A stretch of 64,000 bases of DNA from Mycolicibacterium sp. TY81. GTDB taxonomy: Bacteria > Actinomycetota > Actinomycetes > Mycobacteriales > Mycobacteriaceae. The stretch's first letter is position 1, and the number at the start of each line of letters is the position of its first letter. Below, in pieces: positions 1-7,607 of this stretch. The translations under genes and the position numbers were made by a program. The stretch lies in contig NZ_AP023362.1 of assembly GCF_018326285.1 (NCBI RefSeq), positions 5,022,001 to 5,086,000 of the forward strand, given 5' to 3'. A model generated the notes under the pieces. That model did no database searches and was not told the DNA's origin. It saw nothing but the letters and a program-made list of their open reading frames with translations.

Positions 1-1970
1 TTGTACGGAGTCGTCCCTGATCGCACCAGCGGAGGTATCGGGTGTGTCTCCAGCAGGTAGCGCACCGTGTCAAGGCTGGTATTCAGCAACTTCGCGGCGG
101 CGCCTAACTTGATTCCGTTGGCCGTGACGGCGCGGTGGAGGTGTTCAATCTTCACCTTGCCGGGATCGTCTCCGGGTAAGTCCAGCCCGTCCAGTACTGC
201 TGCAGGGGGTTCCCACACGGATGGTTCGCCTGAGACGCCTTGGTCGGCGAGAAACTCCTGTGCGTGTTTGTCAAGGGCTTGGTCGAGCTCAGTCGTCAGG
301 TAGCGGGGGAAATCGGCGACTTGAGTGCGAAATGCATTGCTACTGGGGAACACTGACGAAGCACTGGCAGGAAGTCCGCTGAGGCGCTCGAACAACAGGC
401 ATCGTGCGATCCTGGCTCGGATCGAGCGGACCCCCGGAGTGCCGGTGTCGCGACAGATCTGCGTCCACATTTTGTCGGGCAGCAGCATGGAGTAGTCGAG
501 CTGGCGCCGCCGGCGGTAGTCGATGGGGATGCGGCAATCGACGAGGTAGTCGGCCATGCGGATCAACGCAAGGCGAAGTCCGTCCCACTGAGCCTGCTTC
601 TCCAGGAGTTGGAGCACGCGGGATACCGCGTGGCCGTCGAAGGGACTGTCGATCATCGTTGCGGCTTCGTCGAGATTGAGCCTGCTGTTGACCAGCAGCA
701 GAGCACTGGAGAGCGCCGGTCGCAGATGACGTTGATGGCTGTCAGGGATGGCCATCCGAAGCGACCACGCGGGCCAGAGCATGGTAGGCAGGCCCTGGGC
801 CGGCACCTCTGCGCGGCGCTTGTCCGCCGTCGGCCGGTTGGGTAGTGCCGTGCCGACGCGATGGCGTAGCTGATCGCTTGGCTTCAGGAGTGGCCCGATT
901 GCTGCCAGCTGGACGGCGCTCAACACCGGGGTGGTGTTCTTTCCCCATGTGATGTTTGTTGCGGAAATCGCGAATCCCCGGTCCCGCGACGAGCTGATCA
1001 GCCACCGCAGTGAGTCGCCGGCCGCAGAGACATCGTTGCGGTTCAGCACGTCCATCGCGCCTACTGCCCCTACCGCAGCCGTCGCGGCGCGGGCCGGGGC
1101 CGCCAGTCCGGGCTTGGCATCAGTTTGAGCGGGAGCGTAGCGTCGAGACGGACGCTCATCCACCGATTGGTGTGCGACCAGTAGGTCCGGTGTGATTGTG
1201 GCTTTCAGATCCTCAGTGGTGGCGTAGGCAAGTATCCGGCCGGCGACAGCGCGAATGTCCGACAGAACGTTGATACGCGGCTGCGGATGGAGCCGATAGA
1301 CCCCGAACGCCGCTGTCTCGCTCTCGATCACAGCGTTGATGATCTCTTGGGCGCGAACGACCGGGTGCTCTGTGTCGAATAACGCCGTCGACACTGTTGT
1401 CAGATCGGCTCCGCATCGCTCGGGAGCCCGGCCGACCGCATCGCGGGCGGGGTGTGCACAACGACCGGGGCGGGGCACAACGTCGCCTATGTGGGTTCGG
1501 AGCCGCTGGACCACCCCGCATTCCGGACACGCGTCCGCCAGCAGGCAGTTGTGCATGGTGCAGGCGAAAGCCCAGCCCAGGCGCCAGCTGAGTTGCCATC
1601 GTCCGCCCGTCTCTTCGAGGCACTTCGGGCAGAAGCGTGATCCCCTACCTCGCCCCCACGGGAAGGTTCGACTCAGGGTCCTTCCGTCGGGGCTGATTCG
1701 CAACGCCCTCTCCGAGTAGTGCTGCAAAACCATTGATTCGACGAGATCGGCACGCAGGGAGGTAGCGACGCTGAGCGAGTGAATTTCGTTGGCGGCCGGC
1801 TCGACCATCCATGTGCTGATGCCCATTCCTCTACGAGCAATCAGCCCCACTGCGGACAACAGGTCGGCGTGCATCGTGTTGGTGCGGTGGGCGATCGCTT
1901 CAAGCCATGAATCCAGTGCCTCGCCCGCAATTGGCGCGACACGGATTGGCAGCGTTCGCACCGAACTCAT
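1..1970 (-). CDS. tniQ: TniQ/TnsD-family target-selection protein (3' end outside window)
   Basis: The open frame runs without a stop from ATG 1970 to the window edge, giving at least 656 residues. Its start overlaps the tnsC stop (ATGA). Residues about 110-155 carry the TniQ zinc-finger signature: CPKC (C114, C117), a conserved Trp-rich stretch, H140 and CPEC (C148, C151). Near the visible end, about residues 615-650, is a probable helix-turn-helix (KLGAAAKLLNTSLDTVRYLL). TniQ/TnsD proteins bind a specific target DNA and recruit TnsC. Short TniQ proteins are about 300-400 residues and Tn7 TnsD is 508, so this is a large, TnsD-like version. That would fit a dedicated attachment-site binder. 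The family is clear from the zinc motif and neighbours; the DNA target is not shown by the sequence. Confidence 0.88.
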   Translation of the reverse strand, partial: MSSVRTLPIRVAPIAGEALDSWLEAIAHRTNTMHADLLSAVGLIARRGMGISTWMVEPAANEIHSLSVATSLRADLVESMVLQHYSERALRISPDGRTLSRTFPWGRGRGSRFCPKCLEETGGRWQLSWRLGWAFACTMHNCLLADACPECGVVQRLRTHIGDVVPRPGRCAHPARDAVGRAPERCGADLTTVSTALFDTEHPVVRAQEIINAVIESETAAFGVYRLHPQPRINVLSDIRAVAGRILAYATTEDLKATITPDLLVAHQSVDERPSRRYAPAQTDAKPGLAAPARAATAAVGAVGAMDVLNRNDVSAAGDSLRWLISSSRDRGFAISATNITWGKNTTPVLSAVQLAAIGPLLKPSDQLRHRVGTALPNRPTADKRRAEVPAQGLPTMLWPAWSLRMAIPDSHQRHLRPALSSALLLVNSRLNLDEAATMIDSPFDGHAVSRVLQLLEKQAQWDGLRLALIRMADYLVDCRIPIDYRRRRQLDYSMLLPDKMWTQICRDTGTPGVRSIRARIARCLLFERLSGLPASASSVFPSSNAFRTQVADFPRYLTTELDQALDKHAQEFLADQGVSGEPSVWEPPAAVLDGLDLPGDDPGKVKIEHLHRAVTANGIKLGAAAKLLNTSLDTVRYLLETHPIPPLVRSGTTPY

Positions 1971-3094
1971 CCGGCCTTGCCGATCCTGGTGGTCAGGCGA
2001 CGTGATTCGAAGGCCACCTCCAGTTCCTGACGGGCCTTCTCCGAGGCAGCGTCATTCTTGACCAAATCCATCAGCTCGCGCGACAGGTACTCGGCTCCGG
2101 TGCGCACGGCCCGCTGACAGCCGCGGTTGATCAGCGTCATCAGCGAGCCGATGTGCCCCGTGCTGCGGGCGAAGAGGTAATCCGACAGGTCATCTGCCAG
2201 CATTCCGGGTCGTTTGTCAGCCAGCACAATCCGCTTCTCTAGCGCGAGAAGCAATTGACGCCACTCGCGACGGCCTTTGTCGGTCGTAGTCACAAACGGC
2301 TGAACATCGAGTTTTGTTGTACGTCTGCCAGTTTGAGCTATCACGGCATCCTCGTACGAGTGCCCCTCGGAGAAGAGTCCTCGCGCGGCTAGACCGACTC
2401 CGACGAAGACCAAGGTGACGGGAAACTCATTGGCGATGTATTTGAAGTGGTTGCTGATCTCGACTCCGGCGGTATTCCGCCAGCGCAGAAAGTGAAGGTC
2501 GTCCACAATGAGTAACTTCGTCTCGCACGCCAGCACACAGTCGAGTGCTCGGTGCGCAAAGTGAGCGGCGTTGCCCTTGGACATCCCCGGGTGGGCGAAG
2601 AATGACAGCATGGCGCGGTTGAACTCCACCATCCCCGTGTTCCCCGTCAGCCCCACTCTGCTCACGGGCCAACGTTCGTTGCCATCTGCGGTCTCGCTGC
2701 CTTGTTCCTTGATCTCGCGTTTGTGAAATTTCTTCGCGAAGTCCAACACCGTGGTGGTCTTGCCCAGACCCGGAAATGCGTCGATGGCCACGGCGCCCTT
2801 GGCCTTGTCTCCGTCTTGAACGTTGCTGTCGACGATGTCCCAGAGGTCCTCATGCAGGGCGGCCATTTGCGGGGTGTTGATTGGCCCCAGGTTGGCGTGC
2901 CATTTGCGCCGTTGTCGGTTGTAGTCGTCGAAGGCCTCGTCACCAAGTTGCTCAAGTTCTCTGCGGGTCAACGGTTCCGGCGTGATTCGGGCTGGTGTAT
3001 TGACGAAGCGAAGCCAGCCCTCTTTTCGGGAGAGTGTGAGATTGTCCAGGCGGGCTTCAGTTTCCCTAGGAGGCTGCGTCTGTTTCACCATCAC
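1967..3094 (-). CDS. tnsC: TnsC/TniB-like AAA+ transposition regulator
   Basis: A 375-residue ATPase. The Walker A motif is at residues 107-114 (FPGLGKTT) and Walker B at 194-199 (LLIVDD), followed by a long C-terminal alpha-helical region. TnsC polymerises on target DNA with ATP, connects the TniQ-marked target to the TnsA/TnsB transposase and confers target immunity. The GTG start at 3094 overlaps the tnsB stop (GTGA). An ATG follows directly at 3091, so the start is uncertain by one codon. The gene overlaps tniQ by 4 bp, so all four genes look translationally coupled. No damage is visible. Its length matches TniB/TnsC proteins of actinobacterial and Tn5053-type elements better than the longer Tn7 TnsC (555 residues). 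Confidence 0.9.
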   Translation of the reverse strand: MMVKQTQPPRETEARLDNLTLSRKEGWLRFVNTPARITPEPLTRRELEQLGDEAFDDYNRQRRKWHANLGPINTPQMAALHEDLWDIVDSNVQDGDKAKGAVAIDAFPGLGKTTTVLDFAKKFHKREIKEQGSETADGNERWPVSRVGLTGNTGMVEFNRAMLSFFAHPGMSKGNAAHFAHRALDCVLACETKLLIVDDLHFLRWRNTAGVEISNHFKYIANEFPVTLVFVGVGLAARGLFSEGHSYEDAVIAQTGRRTTKLDVQPFVTTTDKGRREWRQLLLALEKRIVLADKRPGMLADDLSDYLFARSTGHIGSLMTLINRGCQRAVRTGAEYLSRELMDLVKNDAASEKARQELEVAFESRRLTTRIGKAG

Positions 3095-3876
3095 GCGTCC
3101 TCTAGAGCGTCTGCGTAGAAGTCATCCAGATCCTGTTCGAAGTCTTCGGCATGGAGTTCGTCTACATCCTCGTCCAGATCATCATCACCGGTCTCGGGGT
3201 CGGGCTCTTCAACTCTCTCGCTCGGGGATTCGTCAGGTTGTTCGGCGGCGGCAAGGACCCGTGCCACCGACGGCAAGGCGACAACGTCATTGTTCGAGGG
3301 AAGTTCGTCAAGCAGGACGGCATCACGGGACAGACGCAGGGCCATACGACGCTCGGCGAGGGTGTCACCCAGTCCAAGGTTCCAACGTTCGAAGAGGTCG
3401 GCTATGGCCAGCCGGTCATCAGGATAGGTGTACTTGGCGGCAGCCAGTTTCCGGGCAAACGTCATCGCATCTTCGCTAAGAGGCATGTCCATGGACGGCG
3501 CGTGCTCCCACGTCAACGTGTGCCATTGTCGCGTCTCGGGATCTCGGAAGTAGGCGCGGGTGATGTCGTCGGGGCTGTAGTGGATAGGCCAGCGCCCCTT
3601 GGCTTTCCCAGTGTATGGACTGGTGACATTGCGGTAGGGATTGAGCGCAGAACCGTTATATCGGCGACCGAGATCGACACCATAATGCTGGATGGTCCGC
3701 CACTGCATGTTCAGGAACTCGTATGCCAAATCAGGGTCGCGGGGTGCCTCGATATACCCGGCCCGAGCCATGCCATGCTCGAACATCTCTGCTGGAGACA
3801 TGAGCAGTCCTGACGCGTAAGGATCACGCAGGCTCTCGTGCGGATCGTGGTGGTAGAACGCCGCAACCCACTCTCG
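3091..3876 (-). pseudogene. tnsB: tnsB, C-terminal fragment downstream of the IS insertion
   Basis: Continues the tnsB frame beyond the IS256-family insertion. Reading from the target-duplication copy (codons R-E-W) gives WVAAFYHHDPH, then the Mu-transposase C-terminal-like beta-barrel region, ending in a very acidic tail of about 40 residues (ETGDDDLDEDVDE). Acidic C-terminal TnsB tails contact TnsC. Together with 5338-6732, minus one duplication, the frame is open for 723 residues. The fragment could be translated separately from ATG 3801 but would lack all three catalytic acids. It overlaps tnsC by 4 bp, so the insertion may also reduce tnsC and tniQ expression. Confidence 0.87.
3868..3876. 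repeat. Left copy of 9-bp target-site duplication (CCACTCTCG)
   Basis: Identical to 5338-5346. The two copies flank the IS256-family element, and 8-9 bp duplications are usual for that family. In tnsB frame the bases encode R-E-W on the minus strand. Removing one copy plus the IS restores the frame exactly. Confidence 0.9.
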
Positions 3877-3906
3877 GCTAAGTCCCCTGGGGTGGTGGGA
3901 ATTCGG
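3877..3906 (+). repeat. IS256-family left terminal inverted repeat
   Basis: Begins GCTAAGTCCCC and pairs with the reverse complement of 5308-5337 at 18 of 30 positions. The innermost part (TTCGG) and the GTCCC/GGGG block are best conserved. Confidence 0.8.
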
Positions 3907-4024
3907 GGACGGGGCTGAGGTGGGCGGAGATGTTCAGGCCGTGTCGGTGCCGGTGTTGGGGTGGGCCATCGCGTAGTGGTCAGTGAGTTACGTACCAAAG
4001 TGACTCACCGAAGGAAACCGCGCG

Positions 4025-5262
4025 ATGACCCTTGACCATTCTGCCCTGCTCGCTCAGCTCGATGCACTGAAGTCCGCTGACTCGGGTGCGGTGTTCGCCG
4101 AGTTGATCCGTTCCGGGTTGCAGCAGCTCATCGAGGCCGAGGCCACCGCGGCGATCGGCGCGGGCCGTTACGAACGCAGCGACGGCCGCACGGTGCACCG
4201 CAACGGGCACCGCCCCAAGACCGTCTCCACGACCGCCGGGGACATCGAGGTGCAGATCCCCAAGCTACGGGCGGGATCGTTCTTCCCGTCGCTGCTGGAA
4301 CCCCGCCGGCGTATCGACAAGGCGCTGCACGCGGTCATCATGGAGGCCTACGTGCACGGGGTGTCCACCCGCAGCGTCGATGACCTGGTGACGGCGATGG
4401 GCGTGCAGACCGGGGTGTCCAAGTCGGAGGTGTCGCGGATCTGCGCCGGCCTGGACCGCGAGATCACAGCGTTTCGGGAACGCTCGCTGACCCACACCAG
4501 CTTCCCCTACGTGTTCTGCGATGCCACCTTCTGCAAGGTCCGCGTGGGGGGCGCACGTGGTCTCCCAGGCCCTGGTGGTCGCGACCGGCGTGTCGATCGA
4601 CGGCACCCGTGAGGTGCTGGGCACCGCGGTCGGTGACAGCGAGTCGTTCGAGTTCTGGCGCGAGTTCCTCGCCTCGCTTAAGGCGCGCGGCCTATCGGGG
4701 GGTGCACCTGGTCATCTCCGATGCGCACGCTGGGTTGAAAGTCGCTGTGGCACAGCAGTTCACGAACTCATCGTGGCAGCGGTGCCGGGTGCATTTCATG
4801 CGGAACCTGCATACCGCGGTATCGGCCAAACACGCCCCGGCGGTTACCGCGGCGGTCAAGACCATCTTCGCTCACACCGAACCCGACGAGGTCGCCGCGC
4901 AGTGGGACCGGGTCGCCGACACCCTGGCCGCGTCGTTCCCGAAGGTGGCCGCGATGATGGGCGAGGCCAAGACCGACGTGTTGGCGTTCACTGCGTTCCC
5001 GAAGGCGCATTGGCAGAAGATCTGGTCGAATAATCCGATAGAGCGTCTGAATAAAGAGATCAAGCGTCGGGCCGATGTCGTGGAGATCTTCCCCAATCCG
5101 GCGGCGTTCCTTCGCCTGGCCACCGCGGTGGTCATCGAATCCCACGACGAGTGGCAGGTCACCCGCCGCTACCTCTCCGATGTCTCCATGGACGAACTAC
5201 GCGCCGTGATCGCCGCCAAACACGCCGCGGCAGCACTTGCCAAACAACACCAAATCGCCTAG
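4025..5262 (+). pseudogene. IS256-family transposase with two +1 frameshifts
   Basis: Three consecutive frames make up one IS256-type DDE transposase. The first frame starts at ATG 4025 and reaches the first catalytic region (FCDATFCKVRVG). The second carries AHVVSQALVVATGVSIDG. The third carries VHLVISDAHAG (second Asp) and NPIERLNKEIKRR (catalytic Glu). Each frame change falls in a run of six G: 4546-4551 and 4697-4702. Deleting one G from each run gives a 411-residue protein, the normal family length. As written the gene cannot make a full transposase. Two errors of exactly the same homopolymer type also raise the possibility of sequencing or assembly indels rather than real mutations. Confidence 0.88.
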
Positions 5263-5307
5263 CGTTCACCATGACTCGTTGATCACAACGCGTGAACCAC
5301 GCCAGAT

Positions 5308-5337
5308 CCGAAGTCCACCACTCCCCGGGACGCTATC
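5308..5337 (-). repeat. IS256-family right terminal inverted repeat
   Basis: On the minus strand begins GATAGCGTCCC, partner of the left repeat at 3877-3906. It lies 45 bp after the transposase stop codon. Confidence 0.8.
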
Positions 5338-5346
5338 CCACTCTCG
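5338..5346. repeat. Right copy of 9-bp target-site duplication
   Basis: Identical to 3868-3876. It marks the exact edge of the N-terminal tnsB fragment. Confidence 0.9.
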
Positions 5347-6732
5347 GATGATGGCTTCGAGTTCGTCGAGGTAGAAGAACGCTTCCGATTCTGGATCGAC
5401 TCCGCGGGAGTGGACATCAGGGCCCTTGTAGCCCGGTAGGACCTGGAGTAGCGATTCGCGGAGCGTGCGAAAGAATCGTTCGACGGGTCCCTTGTCGCGT
5501 CCCGTTCGCATCCGTGCGGGCTGGATTGAAATGCCCATGCGCTGGCAAACGCTGGTCAGATGCTCGGAGACATAGATCTTGCCGTGGTCGACGACGATGG
5601 TCTCGGGCACTATCGCCGGACCCGCCGCACCGCGGATCGAGCCCTCGATCGCCTCAGCGTCCAACAGCACGGTTCGTGGGATACCGTGCTCCGGCCACAC
5701 CGCTTGAGCCGGCCAATCGGTCCCTGCGGGTCGTGGCCTGTACGCCTGATACAGAACTGCTGCCGCGTCTACGGACTTGGTCGACACCGGGGTGACCCGA
5801 ATCCCAGTGATGCAACGGGTGTACCAATCCATCCCCACCGTGAGTTCAGCCTGAACCCATCGCAAGGTGAGCGGGTCCAATGCGAAGACGTCCAACCTGG
5901 TGGTGTCCATCAGGAGGTACTCGCCGGGCCTCGTGGGTCGCAGCTTGCCGTGTGCCTCAGAAGGTCTGTCCGCAATGTCGCGGTTACGTTTCGTGCTGTG
6001 CCGAAACGTGGGGTGCCGGTTCTCCAGCTCCGCGAGGATTCGGTACGCAGTCGCCCGCGAAGGGATCTTGACGGCTCCTTCGCCAAAGCGCGCGATGACC
6101 CTCGCGTTGGTTCGGCTGATCACCATGCTCTGGGATGGCCTCGATTGGTCCGTGTGCTCGACCATTACTTCAAGAGCTGTTTCACCCCAGACGTCGTCGA
6201 CGTTGCCAAGGGGCTTTTGGCGGTTGGACTGCTTTCGTGCCAGCCCGGCCACGCCGTATCGGCGGAAGTCGGCCACCCACTGCTTGATCGTCCTCAGGCT
6301 AACGTCGAGTTCAGCCGCCTTGGCGGTGTAGCGGCTGGTGAGCGACATGCCGGGGTCGTACTGATCCCGTGGTTCATCTTTCGCGGGAAGTTCGGCGGAT
6401 CCAGATCGATATCCCGTCAACACTTCTCGCACATGGGCCGCGCGCTCGTTGAGCTCATTTCGTTCGAAGTCCGACATCGCTGCGAAGACGACGCCGGCGA
6501 GGTCCACATCATCGTCAGCCTGCGGGCCGCTGTCGTCAGGCAGCAGTCGTGCACGACCACCGTCAAGTAGCTCACGCAATGCCACCCGGATTACGGCTGT
6601 GCTCCCGCCTGTGGCAGCTCCAAGAACCACCACCGTTCCGGTCGCGGCGGCCTGCATCTCCACGACCTGCATGAGTTCGCCATCGTGAATGAATCGGGTG
6701 CCAACACTGACACGAACGAGGCCATCGCTCAT
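5338..6732 (-). pseudogene. tnsB: tnsB, N-terminal and catalytic portion interrupted by IS256-family element
   Basis: TnsB-type DDE transposase of the Tn7/Tn5053/Mu group, which performs strand transfer at both transposon ends. Counting from ATG 6732, the catalytic triad is D276 (LLMDTTRLDVF), D382 (IVVDHGKIYVS) and E418 (KGPVERFFRTL), with the classical 35-residue D-E spacing. A helix-turn-helix (about 134-160) precedes the catalytic core. The ATG at 6732 has a good Shine-Dalgarno (AAGGAG) 7 bp upstream and lies 10 bp after the tnsA stop, so I prefer it to ATG 6783. After the insertion the frame reads into the IS and stops at 5266, adding about 20 foreign residues. The catalytic domain is complete but the C-terminal TnsC-interaction region is lost. 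Confidence 0.9.
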
Positions 6733-6742
6733 GGCGGACTCC

Positions 6743-7468
6743 TTACCTAAGGACAGTTCGGGGGCTGAGCGGTTGGTCGACACTCACTGCAAAGTGGTTG
6801 CACCACAACAGATGGAGAACGGCAGAACGCACAATGGGCTCTGTCCAGTTGCGGTAATCGCAGAACGCGTGAGCCAACGTTCGGCCTTTAAGGTCGTCGC
6901 GGGCCTTCAGCGCGTTGATGAGTTCTGGGTCGAAGCGCTCAGCATTGCGGAATCCCGCCAGAAAGCGGACGGTCTCGAGCTCGGTCGCCGGAGGTTCGCT
7001 CCACACCTCATATCGCCACCCACGCCGTTCGACGAGCGTCCTCGTCCAGTCGAGAGTGAGCTTCACTTTTGGCTCATCGAGCTGAGAGCGCGGCTTCACA
7101 TCAACGACTACCGGTCCATTTTCAGTCAACAGTAGGTAGTCCAGCACGTGCTTGCGCATACGCCTGTCGATGAAGGCGCGAATGAGGAACGGCTGCGCAA
7201 TGATTCGAGTAACCGCTGGATCAAAGTCCGCGAACAGCAGCCGCGCGAGTTCCAGGCGAGATTCGTAGATGACATGCGCCCGCTCGGTCGCCGACCAGTA
7301 AGTACCCGAGTAGTGCTTCTGACCGCGGCGCCAGCGGAACGTCCGCCAAGGCGCGGCATTGCTGATCAATTCAAGAGGAGCGCGATCCCATTCCACGCAG
7401 GCCTCCGTCAAGGAGTCCCTTGATCGCACAGAGATATTCGGGAGTGGCGGTGCCCCCGCTTCCGGCAT
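6743..7468 (-). CDS. tnsA: TnsA-like PD-(D/E)XK endonuclease
   Basis: A 241-residue protein with the TnsA nuclease signature: E69 (VIYESRLEL), D110 (KHVLDYLLL) and D123-x-K125 (VVVDVKPR). TnsA cuts the non-transferred strands at the transposon 5' ends, so elements that carry it move by cut-and-paste, unlike Tn5053/Tn402-type elements without it. It is the first gene of the tnsABC-tniQ operon, starting 127 bp from the element end. No frameshift or missing catalytic residue is seen. Start choice (ATG 7468) lacks a strong ribosome-binding site, so a start slightly downstream is possible. Confidence 0.9.
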   Translation of the reverse strand: MPEAGAPPLPNISVRSRDSLTEACVEWDRAPLELISNAAPWRTFRWRRGQKHYSGTYWSATERAHVIYESRLELARLLFADFDPAVTRIIAQPFLIRAFIDRRMRKHVLDYLLLTENGPVVVDVKPRSQLDEPKVKLTLDWTRTLVERRGWRYEVWSEPPATELETVRFLAGFRNAERFDPELINALKARDDLKGRTLAHAFCDYRNWTEPIVRSAVLHLLWCNHFAVSVDQPLSPRTVLR

Positions 7469-7531
7469 GCCGCCACCATCGCATCTCCGAAATGCCGCTA
7501 GTCGGATTCAAGACGGCGTGTCTCAGTCTTT

Positions 7532-7595
7532 CTGCACAAGTGCAGCCGTGGTGCAGTCAGTCGTGAGAAAGTGCAGTCAAATTTGAGAACCTACA
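7532..7595 (-). repeat. Transposon right terminus with TnsB-binding-like repeats
   Basis: Read inward from 7595 on the minus strand the element begins TGTAGGTTCTCA. Two adjacent 20-bp units (7571-7590 and 7551-7570) share the pattern TTCTCA...GACTGCAC. A third half-unit ends GGCTGCAC, and CTGCAC/GTGCAG form a short inverted pair at 7532-7545. I recall repeats ending in CTGCAC from Tn5053/Tn402-family termini. The edge at 7595 is inferred from the TGT start and where the repeats stop. The left end, needed to prove it, is outside the window. Confidence 0.7.
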
Positions 7596-7607
7596 AGCTG
7601 CCGAGAA

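Larger units (their letters stand above)
3877..5337 (+). mobile_element. IS256-family insertion sequence (1461 bp) inside tnsB
   Basis: The ends form imperfect terminal inverted repeats of about 30 bp (3877-3906 against 5308-5337 reversed; 18 of 30 match), both beginning with G. They are flanked by a perfect 9-bp duplication. The element contains one transposase gene on the plus strand, opposite to tnsB. Size, end structure and duplication length all fit the IS256 family. The perfect duplication and the intact surrounding tnsB frame suggest a recent insertion. Confidence 0.92.
1..7595 (-). mobile_element. Tn7-like transposon, tnsA-side end, inserted directly downstream of dnaB
   Basis: A block of four minus-strand genes (tnsA, tnsB, tnsC, tniQ) is packed with 4-bp or near-zero spacings. 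It is bounded on the right by a TGT-type terminus at 7595 with tandem repeats resembling TnsB-binding sites. The terminus is 12 bp beyond the dnaB stop codon. The opposite end and any cargo lie beyond base 1. The tnsA side faces the 3' end of the flanking essential gene, as in Tn7 at glmS. The block is visibly less GC-rich than the flanking mycobacterial genes. An IS256-family element has broken tnsB, so this copy is probably immobile unless TnsB is supplied in trans. The family assignment is firm from motifs; targeting of dnaB is an inference. Confidence 0.85.

Noticed and set aside
4025..5262. Programmed ribosomal frameshifting in the IS transposase
   Set aside because: Two +1 shifts in G6 runs with no slippery heptamer or stimulating structure; IS256-family transposases are normally made from one frame.
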